In this document: one piece after another, positions 33,955-41,916 of the stretch | Position numbering within the stretch: position 1 is the first letter of the stretch | Layout: every line of letters starts with the position of its first letter | Origin: SIG299 sp964544055 | GTDB lineage: Bacteria > Bacillota > Clostridia > Lachnospirales > Lachnospiraceae | Assembly (NCBI GenBank): GCA_964544055.1 | Contig: CAZJAA010000002.1 | Span: 1-64,000 of the forward strand | Length of the DNA: 64,000 bases | Direction of reading: 5' to 3' | Program-made: the position numbers and the translations under genes | The notes under the pieces: model-generated | What the model saw: only the letters and a program-made list of their open reading frames with translations | Told to the model about the DNA's origin: nothing | Databases searched by the model: none

Positions 33955-34455
33955 TTATCTGCCACAACAGAATTTATATTTTTTGCCGCTGCCACATGGA
34001 CATGGATCGTTACGACCAATCTTTTTTTCTTTTACAATCGTACCGGATTTTTTCTGCTCTTTATAAAGCTCTTTTCTTCTTTCCTCACTTAACAGGGCAT
34101 CCCACTGCGGCAGGCCATACAGCCAGTCTGCCTTTGCATCAACCATATTCTTATAAAGAAGCTCCATATCAAACGCCAAGGAAACTTCGGTATCCTCTTC
34201 CATGGTTTCGATTGGGTTCGGAGTTACAAGGCTATCATTGATACCGTCTAAAAAGCCTGTCATAAGGAACGTGTCTGTTTCATATTTTTCTGCCAGTTCT
34301 TTTACCGTTCCTTTTACAATTTCCTCCGGATTTGCAAGAAGCTTCTCATAAATACCCTTTTCTACGGCAAAATAGTTGCCCCAGAACATCTGTCCCTCTC
34401 TTGTGTTCATATCTTTTCCATATGCGGTATTGCGCCAGTTTTCTAACATAGACAT
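33955..34455 (-). CDS. SEC-C metal-binding motif protein
   Basis: A 166-residue cytoplasmic protein. The last ~22 residues are a SEC-C zinc motif (GRNDPCPCGSGKKYKFCCGR), the same tail as found on SecA. The upstream 140 residues are helical and acidic (LYGLPQWDALLSEERRKELYKEQKKSG) and resemble the SEC-C proteins of Firmicutes. Function unknown, perhaps linked to SecA or ribosomes. GGAA precedes the ATG. The 33829-33954 spacer holds two small dyads (AGGAT/ATCCT near 33893-33908 and CAGGTG/CACCTG near 33926-33945) but no clear terminator. Confidence 0.85.
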   Translation of the reverse strand: MSMLENWRNTAYGKDMNTREGQMFWGNYFAVEKGIYEKLLANPEEIVKGTVKELAEKYETDTFLMTGFLDGINDSLVTPNPIETMEEDTEVSLAFDMELLYKNMVDAKADWLYGLPQWDALLSEERRKELYKEQKKSGTIVKEKKIGRNDPCPCGSGKKYKFCCGR

Positions 34456-34545
34456 TGGTTATTCTTCCTTTCTTCTGATAAAGTTATTCATTTTTTCTGT
34501 CACCTGTAATAAGATAACAGATTTTGTTGGCTCTGTAAATAGTTT

Positions 34546-34848
34546 TTATTTCTTGTCTGTATTATATCTTTCTTCAATTTCTTTTGCAATTTTTTCCGGG
34601 CTTTCGCCTGCCTTGATGCGCTTATTGATTTTGCGCATTTCCGCAGAGGACAGTTCGTCTGCCGGATGGGACATCTCATACATCCGCAAGAACGCCCATA
34701 AAATTATTGGTATCAAAATGGTAAGTACAATGCTTGCCATAAGAAGATTCATGGTTTCCGGTCTTGCCAGTACTGCTGCCACAATCGTAAAAAGATACAT
34801 CATGGCAATCAGTCCGATTCCACCCCATGCTGCAATTCGTTTAATCAT
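34546..34848 (-). CDS. Small two-helix membrane protein
   Basis: A 100-residue protein with two membrane helices (~residues 8-28 and 36-57) and a charged cytoplasmic tail (LSSAEMRKINKRIKAGESPEKIAKEIEERYNTDKK). Family not recognised. Its ATG overlaps the last eight bases of rarA, so it is in the same operon. The tail is strongly helical and could contact a cytoplasmic partner. Confidence 0.75.
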   Translation of the reverse strand: MIKRIAAWGGIGLIAMMYLFTIVAAVLARPETMNLLMASIVLTILIPIILWAFLRMYEMSHPADELSSAEMRKINKRIKAGESPEKIAKEIEERYNTDKK

Positions 34849-36172
34849 GTTCTGCTTCCTCTCTTAATTTTTTCATCCACTCTTTCTGGACTGCTTCGTA
34901 TCCCTGCTCGGAACACTCATAAAAGCAGGTGCCCCGCAGACCTTCCGGCAAATATGGCTGTCCGGAATAATGGTTTTTATAAGAATGGGAATATTGATAT
35001 CCCAATCCATGTCCTAATTTGTCGGCACTTTTATAGTGTGCATCCTGCAAATACGGCGGTATTGGATCCGTGCGTCTTTGCTGCACCACCTCCATTGCTT
35101 TATCAATGGCACAGATGGCTGAATTACTTTTGGGAGCACATGCCACATAAGCTGCCGCCTGGGCAAGTACAATTCTTGCTTCCGGCATGCCAAGCCGCTC
35201 TACCGCCTGGGCAGCACTCGTTGCAACAACCAGAGCATTTGGATCAGCATTTGACACATCCTCCGCCGCACAAATCATGATACGCCTTGCAATAAATGCG
35301 ACTTCTTCTCCGGCAGCAAGCATTCTTGCTAGATAATAAATGGCAGCATCCGGGTCCGACCCTCGCATACTTTTAATAAATGCGGAAATCGTATCATAAT
35401 GGTTATCTCCGTCTTTATCGTAGCGAAGCACTCGTTTTTGAATACATTCTTCCGCTGTGGAAAGGGTAATGTGTATTTTTCCGTCCGCAGAACGCTCTGT
35501 GGTAAGCACACCAAGTTCAATGGCATTCAATGCCGAACGAGCATCTCCATTTGACATATCTGCCAGAAACTCCAATGCCTCGTCCGTAATATCTGTATTG
35601 TAAGAACCAAGCCCCTTTTCCCTATCGGTAACAGCACGAAGAATCAGCTGCTTGATATCCTCCTTCTGCAGTGCTTTCAGTTCAAAAATGACAGACCTTG
35701 AAATTAACGCTCCATTGACTTCAAAATAAGGATTTTCTGTGGTGGCACCAATTAAAATAACCGTACCGTCCTCTACAAATGGCAATAGATAATCCTGCTG
35801 GCCTTTATTAAAGCGGTGGATTTCATCTACAAACAAAATGGTGCGCCTGCCATACATGCCAAGCCGTTCTTTCGCAGCACTGATTACCTCCTCCATGTCT
35901 TTTTTTCCGGCAGAGGTGGCGTTTATCTGGGTAAACTCCGCACTGGTCGTATTGGCTATTACTTTGGCAAGTGTGGTTTTGCCGGTGCCGGGCGGACCGT
36001 AGAAAATAACCGAGCTTATTTTGTCTGCTTTGATGGCACGATATAAAAGCTTGTCCTTTCCGATAATATGCTGCTGACCAACTACTTCCTCCAGTGTTGT
36101 CGGACGAAGTCTGGATGCTAACGGCGATTCTTTTTCTTTTTTTACATCATTCATATATTGAAATAAATCCAT
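34841..36172 (-). CDS. rarA: Replication-associated recombination protein RarA (MgsA) ATPase
   Basis: A 443-residue AAA+ ATPase of the clamp-loader-like RarA/WRNIP1 family, acting at stalled replication forks. Walker A GPPGTGKTTL, Walker B ILFVDEIHRF, sensor 1 IGATTENP and the MSNGDARSALNAIE segment are intact. The C-terminal tetramerisation domain has SAAQAVERLGMPEARIVLAQAA and YLPEGLRG. The N-terminus starts at MDLFQYMNDV with GAGGAA upstream. It is followed by a small membrane protein in overlap. Confidence 0.95.
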   Translation of the reverse strand: MDLFQYMNDVKKEKESPLASRLRPTTLEEVVGQQHIIGKDKLLYRAIKADKISSVIFYGPPGTGKTTLAKVIANTTSAEFTQINATSAGKKDMEEVISAAKERLGMYGRRTILFVDEIHRFNKGQQDYLLPFVEDGTVILIGATTENPYFEVNGALISRSVIFELKALQKEDIKQLILRAVTDREKGLGSYNTDITDEALEFLADMSNGDARSALNAIELGVLTTERSADGKIHITLSTAEECIQKRVLRYDKDGDNHYDTISAFIKSMRGSDPDAAIYYLARMLAAGEEVAFIARRIMICAAEDVSNADPNALVVATSAAQAVERLGMPEARIVLAQAAAYVACAPKSNSAICAIDKAMEVVQQRRTDPIPPYLQDAHYKSADKLGHGLGYQYSHSYKNHYSGQPYLPEGLRGTCFYECSEQGYEAVQKEWMKKLREEAEHD

Positions 36173-36242
36173 TGTCTTTGTTCCTCACCAAGCTTCTTCT
36201 TTTTGAATGATACCTTTCATTTTTAGGCAATTGTTTCTATGC

Positions 36243-36902
36243 TTATTCAGACTCAAACAGAAGAGTTTCTCCGGCATTATCTGCAAACCAGAGTTCACCT
36301 TCTTCTTCTATTTCTGCCCTGCCGCAGGTAGCCTCCGTCACCTTTTTTATAAATGCTTCCTGTTCGGACAAAAGCACCATAACCCTTGCTGTTACCACAT
36401 CCGTATAATCCACGGACAGCAGAAGAAAGCCTCCGGATGACACAATATACTGTAACTTGCCGATTCCATTGTAATCTGTGACAATACGGATTTTTTTTCC
36501 ATACTTTTTGGTGATGATTACGCTGTTTTTCAGCCCTTCCTTTACGGCTGCCTGATAGGTGCGCACCAATCCGCCGGTTCCAAGCAGAATGCCGCCGAAA
36601 TACCGGGTTACTACTACACAGACATTGTGGATATTTTCATTTAAAAGAACATCCAGCATGGGACGACCGGCTGTTTTTTGCGGTTCTCCGTCATCGCTGC
36701 ACCGTTCCAGCTCATGGTTGAAGCCAATCGTATATGCAGAGCAGTTGTGTCTAGCATCCCAGTATTTTTTTTTGGTGGCCTCAATAAATTTCAGTGCAGT
36801 TTCCTCGTCTTCACACGGAAGCACCGTGGCAATAAATCTGGATTTTTTTTCTGTGATTTCTCCTGTTCCGCCTTCATAGACGGTTTTATATTCTCTATCC
36901 AA
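36243..36902 (-). CDS. YigZ/IMPACT family protein
   Basis: A 219-residue cytoplasmic protein. The UPF0029 (IMPACT) domain has KKSRFIATV, DARHNCSAYTIG, RCSDDGEPQKTAGRPML and VVTRYFGGILLGTGGLVRTY. The C-terminal ~70 residues are the DUF1949 ferredoxin-like fold. The start is probably TTG at 36902, five bases after AGGAGG, giving DREYKTVYEGG as in relatives; the GTG at 36917 lies on the ribosome site. Relatives are linked to translation stress and peptidase regulation, without a settled role. Confidence 0.9.
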   Translation of the reverse strand: MDREYKTVYEGGTGEITEKKSRFIATVLPCEDEETALKFIEATKKKYWDARHNCSAYTIGFNHELERCSDDGEPQKTAGRPMLDVLLNENIHNVCVVVTRYFGGILLGTGGLVRTYQAAVKEGLKNSVIITKKYGKKIRIVTDYNGIGKLQYIVSSGGFLLLSVDYTDVVTARVMVLLSEQEAFIKKVTEATCGRAEIEEEGELWFADNAGETLLFESE

Positions 36903-36919
36903 AAAAACCTCCTGCACTG

Positions 36920-37096
36920 CTATACAAAGCAGTTATGCTCCTTATCGTAGGTATATCCGGCTGCCGACAGTTTTTCCAGCAGTTCTTCTTTTTTTACATC
37001 CAGATCCTCACAAAGAGCATCCAGACCTGAATAAAAATCCCGGAGCTTTAAGTTTATTACACTGCAAAGCATAACCGGGTCATTTGGCAATTTCAT
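36920..37096 (-). CDS. Small DUF4250 protein, 58 residues
   Basis: A short gene starting at ATG 37096 with AAGGAGAAC just upstream and ending at TAG 36920-36922, three bases before the YigZ frame. It encodes MKLPNDPVMLCSVINLKLRD followed by a Leu/Asp/Glu-rich helical part and YTYDKEHNCFV. The pattern (LPNDPVML, NLKLRD, LDALCEDLDV, AGYTYD, NCF) matches the DUF4250 family of Clostridia, function unknown. It is probably co-transcribed with the YigZ gene. Confidence 0.85.
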   Translation of the reverse strand: MKLPNDPVMLCSVINLKLRDFYSGLDALCEDLDVKKEELLEKLSAAGYTYDKEHNCFV

Positions 37097-37257
37097 GGCA
37101 GTTCTCCTTTTTTCGTGATTTTTATTTTACCATAGTTTCTGATAAAAGTCTATTTATTCGTTTAAATTATCAAAAAACGTTCATACTTTTTCTAATGGAA
37201 TAATTTTATAGTTCCATCCGGTAACAATTTTGTAATAAAATCTACACAGTCTTTCCA

Positions 37258-37286
37258 TTGAATATTATTTCATTTTCTGTTATACT
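37258..37286 (+). promoter_or_regulatory. Promoter of the penicillin-binding protein gene
   Basis: TTGAAT (37258-37263), 17-bp spacer, TATACT (37281-37286), leaving a ~100-base leader with one small TGCAG-AAA-CTGCA hairpin near 37320. The rest of the 37097-37395 spacer shows nothing else. Confidence 0.65.
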
Positions 37287-37395
37287 ACATTTTGGATAAG
37301 TATGAAAAAATTAACGTCATGCAGAAACTGCAGGCGTAAAATAAAACAATCCGGCATCATAATTTTGACAGCATAACAAAAAGAGAGGAACACCT

Positions 37396-40236
37396 ATGGA
37401 CTACAGTAAAGCTTCCGTAAACAAAAAAATACGGCAATTAAAAACAACTACCACAAGACTTACTACAAAAGTGAACGTTTCATCCTACCGTCTGCTTCTT
37501 GTATTTATTGTATTTCTCGCCATTACCGGCGTTATGGCTGCGTTCGGTACGTTGGAAGGACTTGTTGCTTCTGCTCCCGACATCAGCGACATCAACATGG
37601 TGCCAACCGGCTATACCACAAAATTTTATTATGCCGACGGCACCCTCTCCCAGACGCTGGTTGGTGCAGGCGGCAACCGCGAATACGTTACCATTGATGA
37701 AATTCCAGAACATGTCCAAAACGCTTTCATTGCCATTGAAGACGAACGTTTCCGCGAACATGACGGTATTGACGTACGAAGCATTTTCCGTGCAGCAATG
37801 GAGCTTCTTGCTTCCGGTCATCTGCAAAGCGGTGCCAGTACCATTACCCAGCAGCTTTTAAAAAACCAGGTATTCAGCGGTGGTGATGAAAAAAATGACG
37901 TTCTCAAAGTAATTCGTAAGATTCAGGAACAGTTTCTTGCCATCCAGCTGGAAAACACGCTGGACAAAGACACCATTCTGGAATATTACCTGAACACCAT
38001 TAACCTTGGACAGGGTGCCTATGGTATACAGATGGCATCCCGCACCTATTTTGGCAAAAACGTAGATGAGCTCACCATTTCCGAAGGAGCGGTACTTGCC
38101 TGCCTACCAAAATCTCCAACCAAAATGAATCCGGCAACCAATCCGCAGGAAAACCTCGAACGACGCGACACGGTTCTCTGGATGATGAACCAGCTCGGCT
38201 TCATCACAGACGAGGACTACCAGACCGCATTAGATGACACCGAATCGGTTTATCTCCGTATTGCCAGCCATGTAGAAGAAACCTCGGATGTTTCTTATTA
38301 CAGCTATTTTACAGATGAAGTTATCAACCAGTTAATGATCGATTTGCAGACTCAGCTTGGTTACAGTGCTTCCCAGGCTTCCTCCCTGATTTATACCGGA
38401 GGCTTGCGCGTATACACAACTCAGGATAAACAGATTCAGCAAATCTGCGACAGAGTAACTACAAATCCGGAAAGCTATCCTGAAATCGGAAAGGGCTCCT
38501 ATTATGATATTTCCTATGCACTTTCTGTTTTAAAGGCAGACGGTACAACCATCCACTACCAGCTCTCCGACTTTATTAAGTATTTCAATAACTTTAAAAA
38601 CAAGTCCACAGTGACTGCGCGCCTCAGCAATGGTGTATACAACCTTTTGTGTACGGACCTTGATTATATTATGGAATGTGTGGATGAATTCCGCACTTCC
38701 CATGTTTCCGAGGGTGACAAAATTCTGGGTGAGAAAATTACACCAACCCTGCAGCCACAGATTTCTCTCTCCATCATGGATCAGTACTCCGGTGCTGTGG
38801 TAGCTTTAGTCGGCGGCCGCGGTGAAAAAACCGGCAACCGTACCTTAAACCGTGCAACCTCTACCGTTCGTCAGGTAGGCTCCACCTTTAAGGTATTAGC
38901 TTCATTTCTTCCGGCTCTAGACACCGGAGGAATGACTCTTACTACCCCAATTGATGACTCTCCGTTTTTCTATCCAGGAACCACCAAAGAGGTAAATAAC
39001 TGGTACAGCAAAAACCCTCCGTTCATGGGGCTGAACACCATCCGCCGCGGTATCTCGTATTCCATGAATATCGTCGCAGTAAAAGTATTGCAGCAGGTAA
39101 CACCACAGGTTGGTTATGAATACCTGAAAAAGATTGGCATTACATCCATTGTAGACTATCAGGTTGACAGTAATGGTAAGGTTTACAGTGATATTAACCT
39201 TCCTCTGGCACTGGGTGGACTTACCAATGGTGTATCCAACATTGAAATGACTGCTGCTTTCGCCGCCATTGCCAATAGTGGTGTCTATAATGAGCCGTAC
39301 TATTACACCAAGGTTCTAGACTACAACGGAAATGTTCTTTTGTCCCACGAAGCAAATTCCCGCCAGGTTATGAAAACCTCCACGGCTTATCTGTTAACCA
39401 ATGCCATGCAGGACACCATTCTTCCGGGCATCGGCTCATCCACGCAGCCGGCATTTAAGGAATATGAAATGCCGATTGCCGGAAAAACCGGTACAACAAC
39501 CAACAGTAACGACCGTTGGTTCTGTGCCTACACTCCATACTACACCTGTTCCATCTGGATGGGCTTTGACAATAACTTTGAGCTGGAAAATGCCACGCAG
39601 AACTACATCTGGCGTGATGTCATGGAAGCCATTCACAAGGAAAAAGCACTTGCTTACAAAGAATTTACCATGCCGGATTCCATTCTTACAGCAACCATCT
39701 GTACAAAATCCGGACTGCTTGCCAAGGCGGGTGTCTGTGATGCTTACGAAGGCGGCTCTACCGTCCGGGAAGAATATTTTGCCAAGGGTACCGTACCAAC
39801 AGAATTCTGTGACTGTCATGTAATTGCAAGCATCTGTCTTGATACCGGACACCTGGCTACCGAATATTGTACCAATGTGGAAGAACGTGTTCTTCTTGTA
39901 AAAGATGAGCCAGTAATCTATATCCCAACAGAGCTGGATCCTACCATGGCAACCCCGACTCCTGTTCCGGAAGGCTATGTTCCGTCCAAGAAAGAAGAAG
40001 AACAGGTAAAGAAAGAGTATGTATACACTACCTCGGATACCAAATACATTCTGCCATCCGAATATTGCAGTATTCATACTTTCATAGAAACCCTTCCGTC
40101 GGAGTCCGGCACCTTTATAGACCCGGTTGTACCAATTTCTCCTGAAAATCCGTATACTCCAGCGCAGCCAACGCCTGCACCAGCACAGGAAAATACAATA
40201 AACCCATTTTCCAACAACGGATTTCAATCTCATTAA
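37396..40236 (+). CDS. Class A penicillin-binding protein (transglycosylase/transpeptidase)
   Basis: A 946-residue bifunctional cell-wall enzyme with one N-terminal membrane helix (~residues 30-52) and the rest outside. The GT51 transglycosylase domain has IAIEDERFREHDGID and SGASTITQQLLKNQ, then LEYYLNTINLGQGAYGI. The transpeptidase domain has the SxxK motif in VGSTFK, SxN in SMNIVAVK and KTGTT, so all three active-site motifs are intact. A PASTA domain is not seen; the last ~90 residues are Pro/Thr/Glu-rich and end in repeats like PAQPTPAPAQ. AGAGGA precedes the ATG. It most resembles the PBP1a group. Confidence 0.95.
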   Translation: MDYSKASVNKKIRQLKTTTTRLTTKVNVSSYRLLLVFIVFLAITGVMAAFGTLEGLVASAPDISDINMVPTGYTTKFYYADGTLSQTLVGAGGNREYVTIDEIPEHVQNAFIAIEDERFREHDGIDVRSIFRAAMELLASGHLQSGASTITQQLLKNQVFSGGDEKNDVLKVIRKIQEQFLAIQLENTLDKDTILEYYLNTINLGQGAYGIQMASRTYFGKNVDELTISEGAVLACLPKSPTKMNPATNPQENLERRDTVLWMMNQLGFITDEDYQTALDDTESVYLRIASHVEETSDVSYYSYFTDEVINQLMIDLQTQLGYSASQASSLIYTGGLRVYTTQDKQIQQICDRVTTNPESYPEIGKGSYYDISYALSVLKADGTTIHYQLSDFIKYFNNFKNKSTVTARLSNGVYNLLCTDLDYIMECVDEFRTSHVSEGDKILGEKITPTLQPQISLSIMDQYSGAVVALVGGRGEKTGNRTLNRATSTVRQVGSTFKVLASFLPALDTGGMTLTTPIDDSPFFYPGTTKEVNNWYSKNPPFMGLNTIRRGISYSMNIVAVKVLQQVTPQVGYEYLKKIGITSIVDYQVDSNGKVYSDINLPLALGGLTNGVSNIEMTAAFAAIANSGVYNEPYYYTKVLDYNGNVLLSHEANSRQVMKTSTAYLLTNAMQDTILPGIGSSTQPAFKEYEMPIAGKTGTTTNSNDRWFCAYTPYYTCSIWMGFDNNFELENATQNYIWRDVMEAIHKEKALAYKEFTMPDSILTATICTKSGLLAKAGVCDAYEGGSTVREEYFAKGTVPTEFCDCHVIASICLDTGHLATEYCTNVEERVLLVKDEPVIYIPTELDPTMATPTPVPEGYVPSKKEEEQVKKEYVYTTSDTKYILPSEYCSIHTFIETLPSESGTFIDPVVPISPENPYTPAQPTPAPAQENTINPFSNNGFQSH

Positions 40237-40265
40237 AACAAAGGATGTGCCCTGGCACATTCTTG

Positions 40266-40364
40266 CTCCAAACGCAGTCGCCTACGACTATTTTCTTTTC
40301 GCACAAGTGCGTATCCAAAGCGAAGCGTTTTTGAGAAATAGAAAATCGCAATTTCCTATTACTC
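40266..40364. repeat. Three-way-junction palindromic region plus shared hairpin
   Basis: 40266-40275 pairs imperfectly with 40325-40335 (AAACGC/GCGTTT core). Two hairpins lie inside: AGTCG/CGACT (40276-40289) and CGCAC/GTGCG (40300-40311). An AT-rich hairpin follows at 40333-40364; its core, 40337-40362, is 25 of 26 identical to 62030-62055. A further ATGTGCC/GGCACAT hairpin precedes it at 40245-40260. No gene is present. Confidence 0.65.
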
Positions 40365-40366
40365 AA

Positions 40367-40430
40367 AAGAAGCCACAGGAAAAGTCTGCTTCTCAACCCT
40401 TGACTTTCCTGCGGCTTCTTTTTAATTTTT
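40367..40430. terminator. Strong terminator between the PBP gene and spoVAE
   Basis: Arms 40367-40386 and 40402-40420 pair over ~18 bp (one mismatch, one bulge) and are followed on the + strand by TTTTTAATTTTTG. It lies between convergent genes. Confidence 0.85.
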
Positions 40431-40435
40431 GTTTT

Positions 40436-40804
40436 CTATTGTTCTCCGGCCGTTTTAATGCGTGGTTTAAAAATCAACGAGGCAATGTAACCAAAAATTA
40501 GTGCCGCAGAAATTCCCACGGCTGATGAAGTAAAACCTCCTTTAAATATTCCAAGAAAGCCTTCTTCCTGCACTGCGGTTTTCACTCCATTATATAAATT
40601 GTGCCCAAAACCAAGCAGTGGAACAGAAGCTCCGGCTCCTGCAAATTCCTTCCATGGACCGTACAGCCCCAGAAAGCTTAATATGGAACCGGATACCACC
40701 AGAAGCACCATCACATGACCCGGCTGCAGTTTGGTTCGATCCATCAGTATCTGAACTAATGCACAGGTTCCCCCTCCTGCTAAAAAAGCAATCAGATAAT
40801 CCAT
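40436..40804 (-). CDS. spoVAE: Stage V sporulation protein AE
   Basis: A 122-residue membrane protein with three to four helices, one of the SpoVA proteins that move dipicolinic acid into the forespore. Typical segments: FLAGGGTCALVQILMDRTKL, GHVMVLLVVSGSILSFLGLYGP, GAGASVPLLGFGHNL and GFLGIFKGGFTSSAVGISAAL. The start at 40804 has AGGAGG eight bases upstream. It begins 14 bases after spoVAD. The spoVAC gene that usually precedes this pair is not here. Confidence 0.93.
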   Translation of the reverse strand: MDYLIAFLAGGGTCALVQILMDRTKLQPGHVMVLLVVSGSILSFLGLYGPWKEFAGAGASVPLLGFGHNLYNGVKTAVQEEGFLGIFKGGFTSSAVGISAALIFGYIASLIFKPRIKTAGEQ

Positions 40805-40818
40805 CCTTTTTTCCTCCT

Positions 40819-41820
40819 TTACTCTTTCCATTCCAGCGCAACTGCATGTGCAATTCCGGGAACCGTATCCCCCTCATTTGCACTAACCGAAGAAAGCAGT
40901 GCACCGGTAGGCACAAACAAAATTTTCTTCCATTTTTCCTGCCGCATCTGCTGTAAAATATACCCCGACAGCGTGACTGCGGCACAGCCACAGCCGCTGC
41001 CGCCACTGTGAACATCCTGAAACTTCTGATCGTAAATCGTCAATCCGCAATCCATATGCTGTTTGGAAATGTCATAGCCCTCTGCCTTTAACAAATCGAG
41101 AAGAATTTCACTTCCAACTGAACCAAGGTCGCCTGTTACGATTTTGTCATAATACTCCGGAGTACGGCCAAATTCCTTTAAATGGACCGCTATGGTAGAA
41201 ACGGCTGCCGGTGCCATACAAGCCCCCATATTGGCCTTATCCGTAATTCCATAATCAACAATTTTTCCTGGCGTAGCTGCTGCTACATAAATTCCCCGCC
41301 TTTTTTTTCCTGCTTCCAGCAAAACTGCTCCGCTTCCTGTTACCGTCCAGGTAGCACAAGGCGGCCGCTGGTTTCCGTAGCTTAACGGAAAACGAAATTC
41401 TTTTTCTGCCGTGGCAAAATGACTGGAAGTGGCTGCTGCAACACATTGTGCCAGTCCGGATTCCAACAGTACGGATGCAAGCACCAAGGATTCCCCCATA
41501 GTCGAACAGGCACCATATACTCCAAATACCGGAATTTCAAGTGATTTTACACCAAAGGAACTTGCCGTCATCTGTCGCAGCAAGTCGCCACAGAACAAAT
41601 AATCCACGTCTGACGTCTGTTTTCCGGCTTTTTGTATTGCACACTCAATGGTATTTTTCAGCATTCTGCTTTCCGATTCTTCCCAGTTTTCTCCCTCGAA
41701 TTTTCCGGTCTTATCATAGGAATCCAGATAATTTCCAAGCGGTCCCTCCTGCTCCATGGCTCCGCCCGTGCAGGCGCTCGAAACCACGCAGATAGGCTTC
41801 TTAAAACAAAAACTCTGCAT
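40819..41820 (-). CDS. spoVAD: Stage V sporulation protein AD
   Basis: A 333-residue protein with a thiolase-like fold that binds dipicolinic acid during spore formation. Family segments: FKKPICVVSSACTGGAMEQEGPLGNYLD, split here as a leading FKKPICV and GPLGNYLD; FGVYGACSTMGESLVLAS; FPLSYGNQRPPCATWTVTG; and DVHSGGSGCGCAAVTLSGY. The ribosome site is poor (GGAG 14 bases upstream), and an in-frame TAG upstream rules out a longer form. A forespore-type promoter is seen just upstream. It forms an operon with spoVAE. Confidence 0.94.
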   Translation of the reverse strand: MQSFCFKKPICVVSSACTGGAMEQEGPLGNYLDSYDKTGKFEGENWEESESRMLKNTIECAIQKAGKQTSDVDYLFCGDLLRQMTASSFGVKSLEIPVFGVYGACSTMGESLVLASVLLESGLAQCVAAATSSHFATAEKEFRFPLSYGNQRPPCATWTVTGSGAVLLEAGKKRRGIYVAAATPGKIVDYGITDKANMGACMAPAAVSTIAVHLKEFGRTPEYYDKIVTGDLGSVGSEILLDLLKAEGYDISKQHMDCGLTIYDQKFQDVHSGGSGCGCAAVTLSGYILQQMRQEKWKKILFVPTGALLSSVSANEGDTVPGIAHAVALEWKE

Positions 41821-41852
41821 ACAAATACACTAAGCTCCATTTCTTTTTTCCT

Positions 41853-41882
41853 TAGTATGCAAAAAAAGATTGGAATCTATAC
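41853..41882 (-). promoter_or_regulatory. Candidate sigma-G promoter of spoVAD-spoVAE
   Basis: On the - strand: GTATA (41878-41882), 18-bp spacer, CATACTA (41853-41859). These match the forespore sigma-G pattern (GHATR, then CATnnTA), as known for spoVA operons. The promoter lies inside the terminator hairpin of the upstream gene. Confidence 0.55.
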
Positions 41883-41899
41883 GCTTCCAATCTTTTTTT
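41861..41899. terminator. Terminator after the HD-GYP response regulator gene
   Basis: Arms 41861-41875 and 41885-41899 form a perfect 15-bp stem with a 9-nt loop. The - strand ends in seven T, as does the + strand. Confidence 0.88.
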
Positions 41900-41916
41900 C
41901 AACTTCTTCGGAATAA

